DNA of 17,007 nucleotides. Source: Mariprofundaceae bacterium (GTDB taxonomy: Bacteria > Pseudomonadota > Zetaproteobacteria > Mariprofundales > Mariprofundaceae). The notes under the pieces were generated by a model. That model was not told where the DNA came from, did no database searches, and was given only the letters and a program-made list of their open reading frames with translations. The stretch is taken from assembly GCA_030950875.1 (NCBI GenBank), contig JAUZQS010000189.1, positions 1 to 17,007 of the forward strand. Direction: 5' to 3'. A program made the translations under genes and the position numbers. Shown piece after piece: positions 1-7,851 of this stretch. How positions within the stretch are numbered: position 1 is the first letter of the stretch; every line of letters starts with the position of its first letter.

Positions 1-2
1 GG

Positions 3-1325
3 TCGCAACCGATTAAAGATTCGCATAACCAAGTAGTAGGTACATTTGCGATGTACTATAAACAACCGCGTTCACCCAAAGAGCATGATATAAAACTATT
101 ACTGCAGGCTGAAGCGCTCGCCGCAAATGCTATCAACAGTAAAAAAACTCATCAAATGCGAGTGGATATGCGGTCACAGATTGAGCATATGCAACGGTTA
201 GAGAGTCTTGGTGTGCTAGCTGGCGGTATTGCTCATGATTTTAACAATATACTTACGGCTATTTTAGGTAATGCCGCAATGGCTGAGCGTAAAGCCTTGC
301 TAGACCCTCATGCTACTCAAGGCTATTTAAACAAGATTGTTACCTCTAGCGAAAGAGCTGCTGACCTATGTAAACAAATGCTGGCTTATTCGGGTAAAGG
401 TAAGTTTGAGGTACGAGCAATAGATCTATCTATCTTGGTTGAGGAAATTACAAATTTATTGGAAATCTCCATCTCCAAGTCAGTGGTACTCAAATATCAT
501 CTCACAGATCAGTTACCAGCGGTGGAAGCCGATGCTGCACAACTGCAGCAAGTGATCATGAACCTTACCATCAATGCCAGTGATGCGATTGCTGACAAGA
601 GTGGTGTAATCTCTATCTCTACGGGCGTTATGCATGCTGATCGCGCCTATCTATCGGGCACGAGTTTGGATGATGCTTTGCCTGAGGGACGTTATGTATA
701 TTTAGAGGTTTCAGATACAGGTTGTGGTATGGATAAAGAGACTCAGAAAAAAGTATTCGAGCCCTTCTTTACCACAAAATTCACAGGTCATGGTTTGGGC
801 ATGAGTGCTGTGTTGGGTATTGTACGTGGGCATCATGGAGCCATTAAATTCTACTCTGAGCTCAAGCACGGTACCACATTCAAAGTATTACTACCTATAT
901 CTGAGCAACCCGTAGATGCTCCCTTACCATGGGCAGAGCCTGCTGCGGAGCCTTGGCATGGTTCTGGCACGGTCTTGATTGTAGATGATGAAGAGACTAT
1001 CCGAGAGATGGCAAGTATGATGTTGGAGGATATGGGCTTTACTACGTTGACTGCACAGGATGGCTTGGATGGGGTGAATGTTTATCGTCAACACCAGAAA
1101 GAAATCGCGGTTGTTCTGATGGATATGACCATGCCAAAAATGGATGTTAAAACATGTTTTACAGAGCTTAGGATCATTAATAAAGATGTTAAAGTACTTC
1201 TCTCCAGTGGTTATAATGAACAAGAAGCTATCAGCAGCTTTGCAGGTCAGGGATTAGCTGGATTTATACAAAAGCCCTACACACCCGAAGCGCTGCAAGA
1301 AAAGCTACAGCAAACATTAAAATAA
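3..1325 (+). CDS. Hybrid sensor histidine kinase with C-terminal receiver domain (5' end outside window)
   Basis: The frame is open from base 3, so the ATG at 51 is not the true start and the gene begins before the window. The stretch before that ATG reads as the last strand of a GAF domain (SQPIKDSHNQVVGTFAMYY), so at least one sensory GAF domain lies upstream. Numbering from the ATG at 51: HisKA H-box with phospho-accepting His62 (AGGIAHDFNNIL), N-box around Asn175 (NLTINASDAI), G1 box SDTGCGMD at 221-228, F box FEPFFTTKF, and a G2 box reading GHGLGM. A CheY-like receiver follows from about 307: acidic pair Asp312-Asp313, phospho-accepting Asp358 (LMDMTMP), Ser386 and Lys408 (QKP). This is a membrane-associated or soluble phosphorelay protein that would autophosphorylate on His and pass phosphate to Asp. 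The input signal cannot be judged because the N-terminus is missing. It converges with tadA. Confidence 0.93.
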   Translation, partial: SQPIKDSHNQVVGTFAMYYKQPRSPKEHDIKLLLQAEALAANAINSKKTHQMRVDMRSQIEHMQRLESLGVLAGGIAHDFNNILTAILGNAAMAERKALLDPHATQGYLNKIVTSSERAADLCKQMLAYSGKGKFEVRAIDLSILVEEITNLLEISISKSVVLKYHLTDQLPAVEADAAQLQQVIMNLTINASDAIADKSGVISISTGVMHADRAYLSGTSLDDALPEGRYVYLEVSDTGCGMDKETQKKVFEPFFTTKFTGHGLGMSAVLGIVRGHHGAIKFYSELKHGTTFKVLLPISEQPVDAPLPWAEPAAEPWHGSGTVLIVDDEETIREMASMMLEDMGFTTLTAQDGLDGVNVYRQHQKEIAVVLMDMTMPKMDVKTCFTELRIINKDVKVLLSSGYNEQEAISSFAGQGLAGFIQKPYTPEALQEKLQQTLK

Positions 1326-1484
1326 TTTCTATTTATCATCGGCCTACTGCCCATGGCTTTGTTATCCTTGGGCTCTCTTTACTTTATATAAACAGCATAG
1401 AAAGACAGATAACTTTAAATTTATGAAGAAATACATGAATATTTAAAAATATAACAATTATTTACAGTTAAGTATTTAAAAATC

Positions 1485-1498
1485 GCCTAAAAATAGGC
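1485..1498 (-). terminator. Candidate intrinsic terminator between tadA and the histidine kinase
   Basis: A 5-bp inverted repeat, GCCTA-AAAA-TAGGC. Read on the - strand it is followed by GATTTTT, giving a short stem and a T-run about 27 bp after the tadA stop. On the + strand AT-rich sequence also flanks it, so it could serve both convergent genes weakly. The stem is short. The rest of the gap 1326-1524 is AT-rich, and I see no gene or other structure in it. Confidence 0.45.
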
Positions 1499-1524
1499 AT
1501 TTCATAAAAGATAAATGTAATATT

Positions 1525-1977
1525 TTATTTTCTACGTTGCTTAAAGAAAGATTTTATTTGTGCACTACATTCATCCGCAAGCACGCCACCTTTTAGTTCG
1601 GTTTGATGGTTTAATCGCTTATCTGATAGCAATTGATACAAAGACTCAACAGCACCTGTTTTAGGCTCCGATGCGCCATACACTACGCGTGCAATGCGAG
1701 CATGAATGATTGCACCTGCACACATCGTGCAAGGCTCTAAGGTGACAAAAAGTTGCACCCCCACCAAACGATAGTTGCCAATCGCAGCACAAGCAGCACG
1801 AATCACCTGTATTTCTGCATGGGCTGTTGCATCATGATTTAAAATGGGCGCATTATGGGCGCTAAATTGTTGCCCACCTGCCAACACAAGCACCGCCCCA
1901 ACAGGAACTTCTCCTTGCTCAGCCGCCAATTCTGCCTGTTGCAGAGCGATTTCCATATATTGTTCATCGGATAACAT
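1525..1977 (-). CDS. tadA: tRNA-specific adenosine deaminase TadA
   Basis: A 150-aa cytidine/deoxycytidylate deaminase fold protein that converts adenosine-34 to inosine in the anticodon wobble position of tRNA-Arg(ACG) (EC 3.5.4.33). The zinc site and catalytic residues are plain: His53-Ala-Glu55 in TAHAEI, and Pro82-Cys83-x-x-Cys86 in LEPCTMCAGA, with Glu55 as the proton shuttle. The N-terminal motif GEVPVGAVLV and the downstream ARIARVVYGASEPKTGAV are typical of TadA rather than free-nucleoside deaminases. Length is normal for bacterial TadA. Its ATG shares one base with the permease stop codon (TAATG), so it is the last, translationally coupled gene of a four-gene operon. A candidate terminator follows at 1485-1498. 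Confidence 0.95.
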   Translation of the reverse strand: MLSDEQYMEIALQQAELAAEQGEVPVGAVLVLAGGQQFSAHNAPILNHDATAHAEIQVIRAACAAIGNYRLVGVQLFVTLEPCTMCAGAIIHARIARVVYGASEPKTGAVESLYQLLSDKRLNHQTELKGGVLADECSAQIKSFFKQRRK

Positions 1978-2798
1978 TATGATTTTAATTTCGGGTCAAA
2001 CACATCACGCAGCCCTTCACCCAATAAATTATAACCCAATACTGTGATTAAAATCGCCAATCCAGGGTATAATGATAACCACCACGCTAGCTGAATATTA
2101 TCCTTCCCTTCCGTGAGAATATTTCCCCATGATGGATCAGGCGGCTGCACACCCAAACCCAAAAAGGATAGTCCCGATTCCACCAGTACAGCCCCAGCAA
2201 TACCCAATACAGCCGATACCATGATAGGGCCCATAGCATTGGGCAGTAAATATTTCCAAATTAAACGTAGCGGACTAACACCCAAACTTTCTGCTGCTTG
2301 AATAAACTCACGGCTGCGCAACGATAAAAATTCAGCACGCACCAAACGTGTTACGCCCATCCACGATGTTAAGCCAATCACAATCATAATATTCCAAATC
2401 GAAGGCTCTAAAAAAGCAATCACTGCCAAGATTAAAAAGAAAGTTGGGAAACAAAGTACCATGTCAGTGCTGCGCATAATCCATGTATCCATACGCCCGC
2501 CCACATACCCTGCCGTAGCGCCCAAGAATACACCGATTGCAATGGATAAACCGACCGCAACAAAACCCACTGCCAATGAAATACGTGCGCCATACAACAT
2601 GCGCGAAAATACATCGCGCCCTAACGTATCGGTACCACACCAATGTTGCCATGATGGCGACATCAAAATATCGCGTACATTAATGGCTGTCGGATCATAC
2701 GGTGCAAGCAATGGTGCGAATACGGCTAAAAAAGAAATACTGAATACAATAGCGCCGCCGACCAACATCAAGGGCTGTTGTTTCAAATAATGGAGCAT
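1977..2798 (-). CDS. ABC transporter permease, DppC/OppC family
   Basis: Inner-membrane subunit of a peptide/nickel-type ABC importer. Visible traits are a first membrane segment near the N-terminus followed by FAPLLAPYDP, the family signature HWCGTDTLGRDVFSRMLYGARISL, several further hydrophobic segments, and a cytoplasmic EAA-like loop (EFIQAAESLGVSPLRLIWKYLLPN) that would contact the ATPase. The C-terminal GLSFLGLGVQPPDPSWG is diagnostic of the DppC group. I chose the ATG at 2798 because it lies 2 nt after the stop of the partner permease and has AAGG upstream. An earlier in-frame ATG at 2837 would overlap the partner by 37 bp and has no clear ribosome site. The substrate is unknown: no ATPase or binding-protein gene is in the window. 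Confidence 0.93.
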   Translation of the reverse strand: MLHYLKQQPLMLVGGAIVFSISFLAVFAPLLAPYDPTAINVRDILMSPSWQHWCGTDTLGRDVFSRMLYGARISLAVGFVAVGLSIAIGVFLGATAGYVGGRMDTWIMRSTDMVLCFPTFFLILAVIAFLEPSIWNIMIVIGLTSWMGVTRLVRAEFLSLRSREFIQAAESLGVSPLRLIWKYLLPNAMGPIMVSAVLGIAGAVLVESGLSFLGLGVQPPDPSWGNILTEGKDNIQLAWWLSLYPGLAILITVLGYNLLGEGLRDVFDPKLKS

Positions 2799-2800
2799 AT

Positions 2801-3781
2801 TCAACCTTGCCCATGGCGAATGCGCGGATCTGCCCATGCATATGCCAAGTCTGCCATTAAATTACCCACCAATGTAAGCACTGCACCAATCACTGTAATG
2901 CCCATGACCACCGTATAATCGCGTGCCAAAATCGCCTCGTAAAACAAACGACCCATGCCCGGCAATGAAAATAAATATTCCACAATCACAGAGCCACCAA
3001 TCAGACCTGGAATCGAAAGGCCTAACAGCGTAATAATCGGCAAAATCGCATTCTTTAATGCCAAACGGTAACGAATCGTGTTTTCTGAAATGCCCATAGC
3101 CCGCGCCGTGGTAATATAGTCAGCACGAATCACTTCCAGCATACCTGTACGCATAAATCGGCTCATACCCGCCAAACCACCAATCGCCGATACAAATACG
3201 GGCAAGATTAAATGTTTGAAGAAATCGAGTTGCTGCTCCCAGAAACCCATTTGTTGCCAGCCATAATCATGAATGCCAGAAATGGGTAAGATATTCATAT
3301 TCACACCCAAACCCATCATCAGTAACAAGCCCAACCAAAATGAAGGAATGGCAAAACCAATAAACACAAATACCGTCATCGCACGGTCAAACCAAGAGTT
3401 TTGCTTCACCGCACTCATCACGCCAATAGGAATTGCCACCAGAAAAATTACCACCATGGCCAAGATATTAATCCATAAGGTGACAGGTAAACGTTCCATT
3501 ACTTTATCAAAAACAGGGCGGTGGTCACTGGAAAAAGATTCGCCAAAATCCAATACAGCCAAACGTTTTAGCCAATTCCAATATTGTTCATAAAGCGGCT
3601 TATCCAAGCCATAATAAGCCCGCAATCGCTCAATATCTTGCGAAGAAACTTTGGGGTTAAACTCTTGCCCTGTTACCGCAGGTTCGCCAGGTGCCAAATG
3701 CATCATAGCAAAGGAAATCATGGTAATGCCCAAGAGCAGGGGCAGCATACCAAGTAGGCGTTTTAGAGCATATGATCGCAT
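2801..3781 (-). CDS. ABC transporter permease, DppB/OppB family
   Basis: A 326-aa inner-membrane permease, partner of the DppC-type protein encoded just downstream. It begins with the classic RRLLGMLPLLLGITMISFAMMHLAPGEP-like first helix (here KRLLGMLP...), followed by a periplasmic segment with YGLDKPLYEQYWNWL and FGESF. The conserved core is FRFMRTGMLEVI-like (here SRFMRTGMLEVI), then the EAA loop YITTARAMGISENTIRYRLALKN and the C-terminal YLFSLPGMGRLFYEAILARDYTVV. All are DppB family hallmarks. It starts 9 bp after the dehydrogenase stop. Two permeases of this type normally form a heterodimer with two ATPases and a periplasmic binding protein, none of which is seen here. Peptide, nickel or another small solute are all possible. 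Confidence 0.93.
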   Translation of the reverse strand: MRSYALKRLLGMLPLLLGITMISFAMMHLAPGEPAVTGQEFNPKVSSQDIERLRAYYGLDKPLYEQYWNWLKRLAVLDFGESFSSDHRPVFDKVMERLPVTLWINILAMVVIFLVAIPIGVMSAVKQNSWFDRAMTVFVFIGFAIPSFWLGLLLMMGLGVNMNILPISGIHDYGWQQMGFWEQQLDFFKHLILPVFVSAIGGLAGMSRFMRTGMLEVIRADYITTARAMGISENTIRYRLALKNAILPIITLLGLSIPGLIGGSVIVEYLFSLPGMGRLFYEAILARDYTVVMGITVIGAVLTLVGNLMADLAYAWADPRIRHGQG

Positions 3782-3790
3782 ATCCGAAGT

Positions 3791-4822
3791 TTACGAGACT
3801 TCTTCTTCTCCTGCTACTGCCAACACGATCTTTCCTTGCATATGCCCACCCTCAACCAGTTTGTGTGCCTCTGCCACATCTTCTAACGGCAATATTTTAG
3901 CAATATGAACTTTTAATTTTTTCTCATCAATCAATTGTGCGCATTGCTCCAAAATAGCTGCATGATGCTCTGCAGCCTCTTTCAAGTTCGACGCCATCGG
4001 CGTAAGCATCAACTCTTGTGACACACGCACATTTTTTGAGCGCAGTGCTTTCCAGTCCACATCATCAGGCACTTGCAGAATACTGACCAAATCACTGTAG
4101 TGAGCCATCGCAGGAATCAATTGCCTGAATGCATCACCGCCGACTGTGTCAAAAGCAATGTCCACGCCTTTTCCATCGGTCCAATCTAACAACGCTGCGG
4201 CCACATCTTCCTTGCTATAATCAATAACATGATCCGCCCCCAATTCACGAACAAAGCTTGCTTTTTCATCACTGCTTACCGTCGTTGCAACGTCACAACC
4301 CGCAACTTTTGCCAATTGAATCGCCACATGCCCTACCCCGCCAGCACCCGCATGAACAAACACTTTTTGACCTGATTGAAGCCCTGCCCGATCAAACAAT
4401 GCTTCCCAAGCAGTAATCAATACCAATGGCGCTGCTGCCGCTTGTAAATAACCCAAGGATTCAGGTTTTTCTGCAAGGAAATATTCTGGTACAAGTATAT
4501 ATTCAGCATAGTTTCCTTGTGATTGATCGGCATGTTTTTGACCTAGGCCGCCATAACAATAATATACAGGGTCGCCCGCAGAAAATTCTGTAACATCTGC
4601 ACCTACTGCTTCTACCACGCCAGCCCCATCGCAACCCAACACGCTAGGATAGGCATCAGGAAAGTACATGCCATTGGCTCGAAGTTTGGTATCTATAGGG
4701 TTCACACCTGCTGCAAAAACCTGCACCAACACCTGATTAGGCTCATTAATACGCGGTTTATCAAGCTCTTCCAGCTGTAACTGCTCCGCCCCACCAGCTT
4801 TGTGAATCATCATTGCCCGCAT
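3791..4822 (-). CDS. Zinc-independent MDR-family dehydrogenase (quinone oxidoreductase-like)
   Basis: A 343-aa medium-chain dehydrogenase/reductase, expected to be a cytoplasmic NADPH-dependent oxidoreductase. The N-terminal catalytic domain carries GVNPIDTKLRANG and LGCDGAGVVEAVGADV. The Rossmann domain has HAGAGGVGHVAIQLAK (about residues 157-172), then GADHVIDYSKED and FDTVGGDAF. There is no structural-zinc Cys cluster, which fits the quinone oxidoreductase/zeta-crystallin branch rather than zinc alcohol dehydrogenases. The start has AAGGGG a few bases upstream; ATGs three and four codons in are alternatives. It is the first gene of the operon with the two permeases and tadA, divergent from phhB. 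The true substrate cannot be told from sequence. Confidence 0.88.
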   Translation of the reverse strand: MRAMMIHKAGGAEQLQLEELDKPRINEPNQVLVQVFAAGVNPIDTKLRANGMYFPDAYPSVLGCDGAGVVEAVGADVTEFSAGDPVYYCYGGLGQKHADQSQGNYAEYILVPEYFLAEKPESLGYLQAAAAPLVLITAWEALFDRAGLQSGQKVFVHAGAGGVGHVAIQLAKVAGCDVATTVSSDEKASFVRELGADHVIDYSKEDVAAALLDWTDGKGVDIAFDTVGGDAFRQLIPAMAHYSDLVSILQVPDDVDWKALRSKNVRVSQELMLTPMASNLKEAAEHHAAILEQCAQLIDEKKLKVHIAKILPLEDVAEAHKLVEGGHMQGKIVLAVAGEEEVS

Positions 4823-4872
4823 ACAAACCCCTTATCTGCAAATTTTGCATATATTATGAACTGCAAAGCAGC

Positions 4873-4878
4873 TATACT
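4873..4878 (+). promoter_or_regulatory. Possible -10 box for phhB in the divergent intergenic region
   Basis: TATACT about 38 bp before the phhB ATG is a good -10 match. The best -35-like match (TTGCAT, 4845-4850) is 22 bp away, which is too far for a standard sigma-70 promoter. The 93-bp gap 4823-4915 must also hold the promoter of the dehydrogenase operon on the other strand, where I found no convincing pair of boxes. Confidence 0.3.
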
Positions 4879-4915
4879 ACTAATGTTACGAATCAAACTA
4901 AAGCGAGGTTATAGG

Positions 4916-5242
4916 ATGACATCACTACACACAAAAACTTGTATCCCCTGCCAAGGCGGCGTGCCTTCTTTACTCGGCTTAGAAGCTGAAAAATTATTGG
5001 TAAAAGTAGAAAAATGGAAATTTCTTGATAAAAACAAGAAAATACAAAGAAAATTCACTTTTTCTAACTTTATAGAAGCCCAAAACTTTGCTCAAAAAGT
5101 CGGGGATATTGCCGAATCAGAAAATCATCATCCCGATATTTGTTATGGCTGGGGTTATTGTACCGTCACACTTTACACACATAAAATTGGCGGCTTACAT
5201 GAAAATGATTTCATCCTAGCCGCCAAAATTAATAAGTTATAA
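4916..5242 (+). CDS. phhB: Pterin-4a-carbinolamine dehydratase
   Basis: A 108-aa protein of the PCD/DCoH family, which dehydrates 4a-hydroxytetrahydrobiopterin (EC 4.2.1.96) to recycle the cofactor of aromatic amino acid hydroxylases. Active-site residues are clear: His71-His72-Pro-Asp74 in ENHHPDI, Trp79, and Thr88-His89 in YTHKIGGLHENDF. The N-terminus TKTCIPCQGGVPSLL is typical of gammaproteobacterial PhhB. An in-frame start at 4802 would add 38 unconserved residues and overlap the divergent dehydrogenase gene. I chose the ATG at 4916, which has GAGG 8 bp upstream and gives the normal family length. No phenylalanine hydroxylase gene is nearby, so the role could be general pterin recycling. 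Its stop lies 10 bp before palindromic element A. Confidence 0.95.
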   Translation: MTSLHTKTCIPCQGGVPSLLGLEAEKLLVKVEKWKFLDKNKKIQRKFTFSNFIEAQNFAQKVGDIAESENHHPDICYGWGYCTVTLYTHKIGGLHENDFILAAKINKL

Positions 5243-5252
5243 ATCCAAACAA

Positions 5253-5371
5253 GTAACTGTTCAGGTTGCTTGTGATTCGCTTAAGTTCAAGAAAAATAGC
5301 GCAGTGTGCTCCTGCACATGAGCATATTTGACGCAGAAATTAAGTGAATCACGGGTGAACTGGATAGTTAC
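5253..5371 (+). repeat. Palindromic intergenic element, copy A (119 bp)
   Basis: It begins GTAACTGTTCAGGTTGC and ends GTGAACTGGATAGTTAC. The left arm and the reverse complement of the right arm match over about 36 bp, including GTGATTC(G/A)CTTAA. A central hairpin, TGTGC-TCCT-GCACA at 5305-5318, sits at the exact middle. The first 17 bases are identical to copy D at 13401. It fills the gap between the convergent genes phhB and phnA, and its last base is the G of the phnA TAG stop. It could act as a two-way terminator or mRNA 3' end structure, although it has no T-run. Orientation: forward, with the 'CAGGTT' end on the left. Confidence 0.85.
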
Positions 5372-5946
5372 TAAGATTTTTTTACAAATTGCGTGAGAAT
5401 CACAATCAACTGACTGCTTACACGCCCTTCAATATGTTCAGCATTATCAGCGACCAAACGAATATTACGTACCGCTGTACCACGCTTGGCAGTAAATCCA
5501 CCACCTGACACTTTCAAGTCTTTAATCAATGTGACCGTATCACCATTTTCAAGTACCGCACCATTGCTATCACGATGTACCACCGCATCATCGGAAGCAC
5601 TTTGGGCACCTGCTTCAGCCCAAGCTTTCACATCATCTTCCAAATACATCATATCCAACAAATCTTGCGGCCAGCCTTCGCCACGCAAGCGGCTTAACAT
5701 GCGCCAAGCCATCACTTGTACAGCAGGCACTTGACTCCACATACTATCATTCAGACAACGCCAATGATTGGCGTCAACGTTATCAGGATTCTCAACCTGA
5801 TCAGAGCATGTGGCACAAAGATAAACACATTCATCCGCCGTATTATCAGGGCTTGATGGCACTTCATACACTGCTAGTTTTTCTGTCGCAGCGCACAGTT
5901 CACACTTGGATTCACTGCGTGTTTGCAATGTTTGCTCTATACTCAT
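5371..5946 (-). CDS. phnA: PhnA/YjdM family zinc-ribbon protein
   Basis: A 191-aa member of the family once called alkylphosphonate uptake protein PhnA (YjdM in E. coli). The N-terminal zinc ribbon is formed by Cys15-x-x-Cys18 (CELC) and Cys44-x-x-Cys47 (CATC). The middle holds WSQVPAVQVMAWRMLSRL. The conserved C-terminal domain runs from about residue 132 (LENGDTVTLIKDLKVSGGG) to the end (SSQLIVILTQFVKKS). I chose the ATG at 5946 over one at 5967 because GGAGAG lies 7 bp upstream of it. Despite the old name, no phosphonate genes are nearby and the biochemical role is unknown. The stop codon TAG is completed by the terminal G of palindromic element A, while the C-terminus itself looks full length. 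Its promoter must lie in or beside element B, whose edge is 31 bp upstream. Confidence 0.92.
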   Translation of the reverse strand: MSIEQTLQTRSESKCELCAATEKLAVYEVPSSPDNTADECVYLCATCSDQVENPDNVDANHWRCLNDSMWSQVPAVQVMAWRMLSRLRGEGWPQDLLDMMYLEDDVKAWAEAGAQSASDDAVVHRDSNGAVLENGDTVTLIKDLKVSGGGFTAKRGTAVRNIRLVADNAEHIEGRVSSQLIVILTQFVKKS

Positions 5947-5977
5947 GATCAATCTCTCCACATTCAAATGATACTGG

Positions 5978-6133
5978 GTAACTATTCCCCATTATTTTCA
6001 CGCCGATGATTCATTTCGAAGGTAATAAAGTCAAATAAAGCATCTTAGATTCAATTCGCAAGTGCAATATCTGTGCAACTATTCAGTTCACCACTGAGTT
6101 ACAGGATTTTTTGTGGCTGCACCGAATAGTTAC
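5978..6133 (-). repeat. Palindromic intergenic element, copy B (decayed, with leader module, 156 bp)
   Basis: The outer ends are a perfect 10-bp inverted repeat, GTAACTATTC (5978-5987) and GAATAGTTAC (6124-6133). Read on the - strand, it opens with a 31-bp module ending ATCCT that matches the 32-bp module in front of copy D, then GTAACT and about 125 bp ending in a worn version of the D right end (GAAAATAATGGGG then AATAGTTAC, with a small deletion). An internal end, GCAACTATTCAGTTCACC, lies at 6075-6092. The interior is badly diverged, so assignment to the family rests on the ends and the module. It fills the batD-phnA gap. Its terminal GTTAC supplies the TAA stop of batD. Confidence 0.65.
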
Positions 6134-7851
6134 AACGCCTTTAAGCTATCGTCTTGCAAGCCGATAGTTTCTTGTTTTTTAATGCTCTCAACGGCTTTCC
6201 ATAGTAAATCACCATGCCAAGACAATTGCTTGTTAGGGCTGTATAAGCAAAGCTCCAAATCATTTAAAGCCGCATCGAGTAAGTCAGATTGACCTTTAAG
6301 TTGCCCTACATTGTAAATATCCTTTTTTTCATGGAAGCATCTAGCCCACTCAACAAGTAGCGTTGCACTACTTTGAGCATCCTTATCGTAACAGGCTCGC
6401 TTTAGTTGATGTTGTAATGCTTTGAGTTGACGCCGATTTGCGTTGTCATCATCTTCATGAACTGATGCTTTTATTGGGTGTTTTGAAAACCACCAAAATG
6501 CAATGGTTAATAACCATCCCAATGCTAAACATGCACTGATAGTTTGCCAAAGCGTTAGGTTATCATTATTTAATGCTGTTTGTAGATCGGTTTGAATTTT
6601 AAGTGGTGTGGTTTGAGCTTTAGTCACTGGCAAGGCCACTGAAGGAGCTGCTATTGTGTTGGTTGAGTTGGTTTGAAGGCTACTTTTTACAGCCCCTTCT
6701 TTAATGCTAATGGTGCGCCCTAGTATTTTAGCATATTGAATTTTATGGGTCTGTGTGTTCCACCAAGCAATCGATATTTCGGGTAAGCGGATATCTCCTT
6801 TTTTGGTTGGAATCATGGCGATTTTTTCACGCCTCTCGCCGATAACGCCATGTTCATCAAGCTCTGTTTTTAGTTTTGGTTTGTCAGGGTATTGTTTAAG
6901 CCCATCAATATTTTGAATGCTTAGAAGTTGAGGCAGTTGTTCTGCTGTGAGGCCACGAGCACGAATTTCAATGGTACGCGTGATAGGCTCACCGACTTTT
7001 AAATCGCTATCATCGGTTTGAACTTCTTTAATACTCACACCTTCAGACGGCAACCAAGCATCACCACTTGGCCATGTTGTTGGCATAGGCGATATTTTAA
7101 GCTCCACAGCCTTGGATGACACACGTAAAGTACGCCCTGCTTGATTAAAAAAAGACCGATTATCAGCAACTTGGCCACTAAATTCAATGGGAGGAATCTT
7201 TAAGTTTCCACTTTGTTGTGGAAAAATAGCATAATTGCGCTCTGTTACGACAAAACGGCGCTGATTCCGCACTGTTTCATACGTTTTATCCTTACCTAGA
7301 CGTTTGATGATGCTATGGGGAATTTCTGGCTCACTAAGCTGGGCTTGGGCTAGGTTAACAGCCCGAAATAGGCGTACCTTGAAGACCACCTGTGCTTGCA
7401 CATAACTATCAGTCGGGCTTGCACTGACTTCTAGAAACACATCGCGATTTTGTGTATTATTTGTTTGTTGGGCTTGCTCTAAAACTTGCAGTGTTAAAGC
7501 TTTAGTCTTCATATTCCCTAATGAAATAGCAGGTATGGACAAAATCCCTGTATGTTTGGGCATCAAATTGATTTGCCAATCTTTACTTCGACTCATGCTG
7601 CCATTGATGAATTGATAGCTGCTTCTCTGACTTTTATTTAATATTTCAAAATCATTGTTTAAGGGCGAAAAATCAGGATCTTTATCGCTACTTCCATCCA
7701 CATGGATACTAAGTTGAACAGATTCACCAGAAATGCTACTTGATCGATCCAGTGATGCGATTGCACTCCCTGCCATCGCAAATGTAGGCATGAATAAGCA
7801 TGCAAAGCTAAGCATGATATACGATAAAATCCAAGATGAATATTTCACCAT
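6130..7851 (-). CDS. batD: BatD family protein (Bat aerotolerance operon)
   Basis: A 573-aa exported, membrane-anchored protein. It has an N-terminal signal peptide (hydrophobic core about 7-24, likely cleaved after AMA at 25-27), a long beta-rich periplasmic region, and one transmembrane segment at about 436-455 (TISACLALGWLLTIAFWWF), leaving a charged cytoplasmic tail. Family marks are the early SISGESVQLSI and the GLKQYPDKPKL motif near residue 317. BatD is thought to work with the VWA proteins BatA and BatB in a cell-envelope complex; the molecular role is not established. Its ATG overlaps the batB-C stop by 7 bp (ATGGTGA), so it is translationally coupled and last in the operon. The codon before the stop and the stop itself are completed by the end of repeat element B, so the last residue may be fixed by that insertion. 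Confidence 0.9.
   Translation of the reverse strand: MVKYSSWILSYIMLSFACLFMPTFAMAGSAIASLDRSSSISGESVQLSIHVDGSSDKDPDFSPLNNDFEILNKSQRSSYQFINGSMSRSKDWQINLMPKHTGILSIPAISLGNMKTKALTLQVLEQAQQTNNTQNRDVFLEVSASPTDSYVQAQVVFKVRLFRAVNLAQAQLSEPEIPHSIIKRLGKDKTYETVRNQRRFVVTERNYAIFPQQSGNLKIPPIEFSGQVADNRSFFNQAGRTLRVSSKAVELKISPMPTTWPSGDAWLPSEGVSIKEVQTDDSDLKVGEPITRTIEIRARGLTAEQLPQLLSIQNIDGLKQYPDKPKLKTELDEHGVIGERREKIAMIPTKKGDIRLPEISIAWWNTQTHKIQYAKILGRTISIKEGAVKSSLQTNSTNTIAAPSVALPVTKAQTTPLKIQTDLQTALNNDNLTLWQTISACLALGWLLTIAFWWFSKHPIKASVHEDDDNANRRQLKALQHQLKRACYDKDAQSSATLLVEWARCFHEKKDIYNVGQLKGQSDLLDAALNDLELCLYSPNKQLSWHGDLLWKAVESIKKQETIGLQDDSLKAL

Noticed and set aside
924..1223. 99-codon frame on the - strand inside the histidine kinase receiver region
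   Set aside because: Antisense to clearly conserved kinase and receiver motifs, with no family resemblance. The same holds for the other frames opposite or inside tadA, the permeases, MoxR, ArsS and ArsM.
5253..5371. Rho-independent terminator call for element A
   Set aside because: It forms a long hairpin at two convergent gene ends but lacks a T-run after the stem, so I list it as a repeat with possible terminator function rather than as a terminator.
5245..5379. 8-bp target duplication around element A, as expected for an IS66-like MITE (ends beginning GTAA)
   Set aside because: The 8 bases on each side differ, and the same is true for D and E. I therefore did not assign the elements to IS66 or call a target duplication.
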